Shown one piece after another: positions 6,466-10,056 of a stretch of DNA of 10,056 bases. The position numbers and the translations under genes were made by a program. Each line of letters opens with the position of its first letter. Position 1 is the stretch's first letter. This stretch comes from Microbacterium sp. (GTDB lineage Bacteria > Actinomycetota > Actinomycetes > Actinomycetales > Microbacteriaceae), in assembly GCA_003248845.1 (NCBI GenBank), contig QFPD01000040.1:1-10056 (forward strand). The letters are read 5' to 3'. The notes under the pieces are model-generated. The model searched no databases, was not told where the DNA came from, and worked only from the letters and a program-made list of their open reading frames with translations.

Positions 6466-8016
6466 ATGCCTGCCACCGACCCCCAGCCGACGCTTCGGGC
6501 GCTCCTCGCTCGCCCCGACCTCGGTCTGCGCCTCGCCTCGGAGGAGAGCGCGCTCGCGCCCGACACCCTCGACATGCCCCTCCGCTGGGTGCACTCCTCG
6601 GACCTCGCCGATCCGACCCCGTTCCTGGCCGACGATCTGCTGCTGCTGACGACGGGGACGCAGTTCGTCGCCGCCCCCGGCTCGCGCGAACCCGCAACCC
6701 CCGTCGACGCGTACGTCGCGCGGCTGCGAGCGCGCGGTGTCCGCGGCCTCGGCTTCGGCACCGAGGTCGTGCGCGACGGCATCCCGCCCGCGCTCGTCGC
6801 CGCATGCCGCGACGAGCGAATGCCGTTGTTCGAGGTGCCCTACCGGACTCCGTTCATCGCGCTCGCGCGCGCCAACGCCGAAGCCATCGCCGCGCAGGCC
6901 TACGCCCGGCGCACATGGGCCCTCTCGGCGCAGCGCGCGATCTCGCTCGCTGCGCTACGCCCCGACGGACTCGGCGCGACCGTCGCCGAGCTGGCCAAGC
7001 AGCTGGACGCCTGGGTGGGGCTCTACGACGCCGCAGGAGTCCTCACGGCGCACAGCCGCCCCGGCGGCGACCTCGACGCGGCGCTCGGCGCCGCGATCGG
7101 CGCCGAGGCGGGGGCGGTGCTGCGACGCGGCGCCCGCGCCGCGTCGCAGTTCGAGGTGTCGGGAACCCGGGTGACCCTCCAGACGCTCGGCCGCGGCGGG
7201 CACCTGCGCGGCCTCATCGCGATCGCCGGCGCCGAGCTCGACCTCGAAGGCCGCAGCGTCGTCACCGCCGTCATCGCGATGGCGGGTCTCGCTCTGGAGC
7301 AGAACGTCGGACTCGGGCGGGCGCGCGCGGCGCTGCGCGCCGCGCTCGTCCAAGCGCTCCTCGCCGGCGATCCGCAGCTCGCGCGCCGCGTGTCGCGCGA
7401 GCTGTGGGGGCCTCTCCCCGCGGCCCCGATCGTCGTCGCCGTCGCGTCGCTCACCGCGGGCCGCGCGGACGCCGCGACCGACTGGCTCGAGCTCCGCGCA
7501 AGCGAGCGACGCGGATCGCTCTTCCACGGGCGCGGACCAAACGGGCATGTCATCGTCGTGCCGGCGGCCGAGACCGAGACGGTGGACACGTTCGCGCGGC
7601 TGTTCGACGCATCCGTCGGTGCGAGCGACTCCGTCGACTATCCGGCATTCGCGCGCGCCCACGAGCAGGCGACGGTGGCGGCGCGGCGCGCCGCCACCGG
7701 CGCGGTCGCGGCGTTCGCCGACACAGCCGAGGGCGGCGTCTTCGCCGCCCTCGGCACACCGGAGGGCAGGGCGTTGGCGCAAGCGCGGCTGGAGCCCCTG
7801 CGCGCGCACGACGCGGCGCACGGCACGGCGCTCATCGAGACCGTGCGCACGTGGCTCGCCCACGACGCCCGGATCGACGAGGCGGCGCAGGCTCTCGGCA
7901 TCCACCGTCACACCGTTCGCGCGCGCGTCGCGCAGGCGCAGCAGGTGCTGGGACTGGATCTGGCGTCCTTCCCGGCCCGGGCGGAGCTGTGGGCGGCGCT
8001 CGTCACGACGTCGTGA
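6466..8016 (+). CDS. PucR-family transcriptional regulator, probable activator of the adjacent GABA/amine operon
   Basis: A 516 aa cytosolic DNA-binding regulator. Residues about 5-125 look like the PucR ligand-sensing domain (LRWVHSSDLADPTPFLADDLLLLTTG is split between two conserved PucR segments). The middle (about 290-410) fits the degenerate GGDEF-like CdaR region. The C-terminus (about 455-512) is a PucR-type helix-turn-helix: LIETVRTWLAHDARIDEAAQ followed by ALGIHRHTVRARVAQ. In Corynebacterium glutamicum a PucR-type protein, GabR, is reported to activate gabTDP, and this divergent position beside gabT fits the same role. Start: ATG 6466 is chosen; GTG 6460 (adding MR) is equally possible, since neither has a strong ribosome site. 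The gene faces away from gabT across the repeat-rich control region. The ligand (GABA, putrescine or an aldehyde intermediate) is unknown. Confidence 0.88.
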   Translation: MPATDPQPTLRALLARPDLGLRLASEESALAPDTLDMPLRWVHSSDLADPTPFLADDLLLLTTGTQFVAAPGSREPATPVDAYVARLRARGVRGLGFGTEVVRDGIPPALVAACRDERMPLFEVPYRTPFIALARANAEAIAAQAYARRTWALSAQRAISLAALRPDGLGATVAELAKQLDAWVGLYDAAGVLTAHSRPGGDLDAALGAAIGAEAGAVLRRGARAASQFEVSGTRVTLQTLGRGGHLRGLIAIAGAELDLEGRSVVTAVIAMAGLALEQNVGLGRARAALRAALVQALLAGDPQLARRVSRELWGPLPAAPIVVAVASLTAGRADAATDWLELRASERRGSLFHGRGPNGHVIVVPAAETETVDTFARLFDASVGASDSVDYPAFARAHEQATVAARRAATGAVAAFADTAEGGVFAALGTPEGRALAQARLEPLRAHDAAHGTALIETVRTWLAHDARIDEAAQALGIHRHTVRARVAQAQQVLGLDLASFPARAELWAALVTTS

Positions 8017-8036
8017 GTGCGAAGCCCGCGAAAGCT

Positions 8037-8064
8037 GGCGTGCGCGCGGCATCCACGACACGCC
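8037..8064 (+). other. Weak inverted repeat downstream of the PucR-type gene
   Basis: GGCGTG (8037-8042) pairs with CACGCC (8059-8064) around a 16-nt loop. No T-run follows. It may help to end the regulator transcript, but it is a poor intrinsic terminator and could be chance in GC-rich DNA. Confidence 0.2.
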
Positions 8065-8067
8065 GAC

Positions 8068-8089
8068 GCGCACTCTTGGCGCACTCTTG
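8068..8089. promoter_or_regulatory. Perfect 11-bp tandem repeat, candidate response-regulator box
   Basis: GCGCACTCTTG occurs twice in succession (8068-8078 and 8079-8089), followed by GCAC. An 11-bp direct-repeat period is the usual spacing at which the two subunits of OmpR/PhoB-type regulators bind on one face of the helix. The array lies about 55 bp upstream of an OmpR-type regulator gene and overlaps a candidate -35 element, which suggests autoregulation. The repeat is seen directly; the binding is inferred. Confidence 0.55.
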
Positions 8090-8115
8090 GCACGGACCGT
8101 GATCAATGTGAGGGT
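8087..8115 (+). promoter_or_regulatory. Candidate promoter of the two-component operon
   Basis: TTGGCA (8087-8092) as -35 and GAGGGT (8110-8115) as -10 are separated by 17 bp. The -35 match is good and the -10 weak (only the second-position A and final T fit TAnnnT). The -35 begins inside the second copy of the 11-bp repeat. Confidence 0.4.
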
Positions 8116-8134
8116 GTCGGTTAACGCAGCGCAC

Positions 8135-8140
8135 AGGAGG
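8135..8140 (+). promoter_or_regulatory. Ribosome binding site of the response regulator gene
   Basis: AGGAGG, 4 nt before ATG 8145. It fixes the start of the regulator. Confidence 0.8.
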
Positions 8141-8144
8141 TCGC

Positions 8145-8825
8145 ATGGACACCCGATCGCCGGGGGGCGCACCACGGCTCCTCTACGTCGAGGACGATCG
8201 CGTGATCGCGGGGATGACCGTCGAGGTGCTCGCCGAGGCGTATGACGTGACGCATGTCACCGACGGTCGCCACGCCCTCCAACGCGCACTCTCCGAGCGG
8301 TTCGACGTCATGGTGATCGACCGGCGACTCCCCGACCTCGACGGGGCGAGCCTCGTCGCGTCGGTCCGCACGGCCCGCGTCACGACGCCGATCCTGCTCC
8401 TCACGGCCCTCGGCGCCGTCGCGGACCGCGTCGACGGCCTCGACGCCGGCGCGAACGACTACCTCGTCAAACCCTTCGACTTCGACGAACTGCTCGCTCG
8501 CCTCCGAGCGCTCGTGCGCGGCCACCGTGCGGAGGGTCGCAGGCGCGAGGTCGGCGAATGGGCATTCCTGCCGGATGCCGACGTGGCGTACGGCCCGGGC
8601 GGCGAGCGGGTCTCGTTCACCCCCACGGAGTCGCGCCTGCTCTCCCTCCTCAGCGAGAGCCCCGAACATGTGTTCTCCCGTCAGGAGATCCTCCGCGCCG
8701 TCTTCACCTCGGACGATGCTCTGAGCTCCGTCGACACCTACGTGCACTACATCCGACGCAAGACCTCCCCCGGCACGATCGAGACGGTCCGAGGGCGCGG
8801 CTATCGGGCGGGGGCGTCATCGTGA
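8145..8825 (+). CDS. OmpR/PhoB-family two-component response regulator
   Basis: A 226 aa cytosolic transcription factor of usual family length. The receiver domain (about 10-122) has the acidic pair Asp17-Asp18 in YVEDD, the phospho-accepting Asp59 in VIDRRLPDLDG, the switch Thr87 in LLLTA and the conserved Lys109 in YLVKPFDF. The C-terminal winged-helix DNA-binding domain (about 130-224) has FTPTESRLLSLLSE, the recognition-helix region VDTYVHYIRRK and the closing RGRGYR. The ATG at 8145 is supported by AGGAGG. The stop overlaps the GTG start of the kinase gene, so the pair should be co-translated. The 11-bp tandem repeat upstream is its likely own binding site. Targets are unknown; the convergent ApbE-like gene hints at a flavinylated redox protein locus. 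Confidence 0.95.
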   Translation: MDTRSPGGAPRLLYVEDDRVIAGMTVEVLAEAYDVTHVTDGRHALQRALSERFDVMVIDRRLPDLDGASLVASVRTARVTTPILLLTALGAVADRVDGLDAGANDYLVKPFDFDELLARLRALVRGHRAEGRRREVGEWAFLPDADVAYGPGGERVSFTPTESRLLSLLSESPEHVFSRQEILRAVFTSDDALSSVDTYVHYIRRKTSPGTIETVRGRGYRAGASS

Positions 8826-9817
8826 ACGACGCCGGCGACCGCCGCCGAGTGCAGCGGGCGGCCCTGCGCGTCGGCGCGGTCGTCGGCATCGGATCCGCAG
8901 TGGTCCTCACCGGAGGAGTGGCGATCCTCGTCACCGTCCTCCTCGCCGGTGGGCGCCCGGACGACGCGCACGACCGCCGCGGCCCCGGCGGCGCTCACGG
9001 CGGCGATGGCGACCGCTTCGTGATCGATGTCGATCATGTGCTGCCGTGGGTGATCGGGCTCGGAATCGTGGGCGTCCTGCTCCTCGCGGTCGTCGCATGG
9101 TTCGGGGCGCGGCGCGCCGTGCGCCCCCTCGAGGGGGCGTTGCGCCTGCAGCGCACCTTCGTCGCCGATGCAAGCCATGAGCTGCGCACGCCGCTCACGG
9201 CCCTCAGCAGCCGGGTGCAGCTGCTGCAGCGACGCATCGCCCGCGGGGAGGATCCGGCGTCGACGCTCGCCGCGCTCCGCGAGGACGTCGCCGTGATGGA
9301 CGACGTGCTCACGGACATGCTGCTGGCCGCCGAAGCGGGCCAGAGCTCCGGAACGGCGATCGTCTCCGACGCCGTGTCCGCCGCGGTGCGCACCGTGGCC
9401 CCGCTCGCCGACGACGCCGGGGTCGCGCTCGGCGTCCGGAGCGCAGCAGACCAGGCGGCGGCGACCGGGGACATACGCGCGCGGATCCCCACCACCACGC
9501 TGACCCGGCTGTGCGTTGCACTGCTCGACAACGCAGTGCAGCACGCGCCCCGAGGGTCGGAAGTCGAGATCTCGGCGAGCGCGGAGGGCGACCGCATCGA
9601 CGTGCGCGTGACCGACGCCGGGGTCGGCATCGCCGCGCAGGACATCGATCGCGTCTTCGAGCGGTTCGCACGGGGGCCGGAGGCCGGACGGCGCCGGGGG
9701 TTCGGACTGGGCCTCGCCCTCGTGCGCGAGGCGGCGACCGCCGCCGGGGGCTCGATCACCGTCGAGCGCACCTCACCCGCGGGCACGACGTTCCTTCTGA
9801 CGCTTCCACGCGGCTGA
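8822..9817 (+). CDS. Sensor histidine kinase, short two-TM form without a full HAMP domain
   Basis: A 331 aa membrane kinase and partner of the preceding regulator. TM1 spans about residues 17-42 and TM2 about 73-95. The outside loop is only about 30 residues and is rich in Asp, His, Arg and Gly (His50, His59, His72). Between TM2 and the H-box there are only about 24 residues (RRAVRPLEGALRLQ), which resembles the first helix of a HAMP but leaves no room for the second. Catalytic parts: phospho-accepting His119 in ADASHELRTPL, N-box Asn237 in LLDNAVQHAP, G1 DAGVGI (265-270), F-box FERFARG (279-285) and G2 GFGLGLALV (293-301). Start: GTG at 8822, whose GTGA overlaps the regulator stop; the frame is open further upstream, but that part overlaps the regulator gene. 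The signal sensed is unknown; with so small a loop it may be sensed in the membrane or by metal or ion binding. Confidence 0.93.
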   Translation: MNDAGDRRRVQRAALRVGAVVGIGSAVVLTGGVAILVTVLLAGGRPDDAHDRRGPGGAHGGDGDRFVIDVDHVLPWVIGLGIVGVLLLAVVAWFGARRAVRPLEGALRLQRTFVADASHELRTPLTALSSRVQLLQRRIARGEDPASTLAALREDVAVMDDVLTDMLLAAEAGQSSGTAIVSDAVSAAVRTVAPLADDAGVALGVRSAADQAAATGDIRARIPTTTLTRLCVALLDNAVQHAPRGSEVEISASAEGDRIDVRVTDAGVGIAAQDIDRVFERFARGPEAGRRRGFGLGLALVREAATAAGGSITVERTSPAGTTFLLTLPRG

Positions 9818-9825
9818 CCGCCGCG
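9809..9825. terminator. Possible small hairpin between convergent genes
   Basis: CGCGGC (9809-9814) and GCCGCG (9820-9825) form a 6-bp stem with loop TGACC, spanning the kinase stop codon and the 18-nt gap to the ApbE-like gene. No T-run is seen on either strand. It could slow polymerase from both sides, but support is weak. Confidence 0.2.
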
Positions 9826-9835
9826 GTGCCGGGCC

Positions 9836-10056
9836 TCACGCGGCCGGCACGATGCAGAGCTCGACGCCGTTCGCGAAGCGCCGGACGCCACCGTCGGACG
9901 AGACGACGAGCCCCGACGCGACCGGCGCTCCCCCGATCCACGACAGATCCTCCGCGCCCGCGACGACCGCCGCAGTCGCCCAGACGTCGGCGGTCGCCAG
10001 GTCGGCCCCGACGACGGTCGCACTGAGGGCCCTACCCGCGGGACGGCCGCTCGCCG
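9836..10056 (-). CDS. apbE: ApbE-like FAD:protein FMN transferase (partial, only the C-terminal 72 residues)
   Basis: The C-terminal end of a minus-strand gene entering from the right edge. The frame reads SGRPAGRALSATVVGA, which fits the ApbE segment where a DPxTGRPA motif is followed by a strand (TVVG). It continues with LATADVWATAAVVAG, matching the family helix ADALATALFVLG, whose Asp and Thr four residues apart help to hold Mg2+. The tail (VASGLVVSSDGGVRRFANGVEL) is a final beta strand pair typical of the fold. ApbE enzymes attach FMN to a Thr/Ser of target proteins outside the membrane, or hydrolyse FAD. The start and any signal or lipoprotein peptide lie beyond the window. The gene converges with the histidine kinase 18 nt away. 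Identification rests on a short stretch, so other ApbE-fold proteins remain possible. Confidence 0.7.
   Translation of the reverse strand, partial: ASGRPAGRALSATVVGADLATADVWATAAVVAGAEDLSWIGGAPVASGLVVSSDGGVRRFANGVELCIVPAA

Noticed and set aside
6336..6782. N-terminal extension of GabT up to 6782
   Set aside because: It would overlap most of the PucR domain of the divergent regulator and has no GabT-like sequence.
8121..8747. A 208-codon minus-strand open frame opposite the response regulator
   Set aside because: Shadow of the intact receiver and winged-helix domains on the plus strand.
8558..8821. N-terminal extension of the histidine kinase into the regulator gene
   Set aside because: It overlaps the regulator's DNA-binding domain in another frame; the GTGA overlap gives a normal start.
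9034..10023. A 329-codon minus-strand open frame across the kinase and the right edge
   Set aside because: Ser/Arg-rich shadow of the kinase; the minus frame ending at 9836 instead shows ApbE motifs.
1..10056. tRNA, rRNA, CRISPR, IS elements or phage genes
   Set aside because: No cloverleaf, regular spaced repeat array, transposase motif or terminal inverted repeat was noticed by eye; the window is almost fully occupied by ordinary coding sequence.

Overview
The window is GC-rich, with tightly packed genes, GTG and TTG starts next to ATG, and abundant GGATGC/GCATCC hexamers. This fits a high-GC actinobacterium, probably Microbacteriaceae (Microbacterium-like). That placement is inferred from composition and gene content only.

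Left and middle (1-6335, minus strand): one five-gene operon, read right to left. The order is gabT (GABA aminotransferase), a flavin amine oxidase of putrescine-oxidase type, a tandem-domain universal stress protein, an APC-family permease, and an aldehyde dehydrogenase (gabD-like) cut by the left edge. The last four genes are joined by stop/start overlaps (GTGA, ATGATGA, TTGA). Together they can take up an amine such as putrescine, oxidise it to 4-aminobutyraldehyde (releasing H2O2), oxidise that to GABA, transaminate GABA to succinate semialdehyde and oxidise this to succinate. The stress protein is the unexpected member.

Centre (6336-8016): a divergent control region and a plus-strand PucR-family regulator. 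The control region holds a 9-bp word, CGGTGTACA, repeated exactly 30 bp apart. If gabT is leaderless, these repeats sit at about -48 and -78 from its start, where an activator would bind. The regulator is probably the GABA/polyamine-responsive activator of the operon.

Right (8017-10056): a separate module. An OmpR-type response regulator and a short two-TM histidine kinase overlap by GTGA. They are preceded by a perfect 11-bp tandem repeat that overlaps a candidate -35, probably an autoregulatory site. Converging on the kinase is the C-terminal end of an ApbE-like FAD:protein FMN transferase, cut by the right edge. This suggests the two-component system belongs to a flavinylation or redox locus continuing to the right.

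No RNA genes, CRISPR arrays, insertion sequences or phage genes were seen. No wholly new system is evident. The points most worth checking are the two regulatory repeat arrays and the coupled stress protein inside a catabolic operon.
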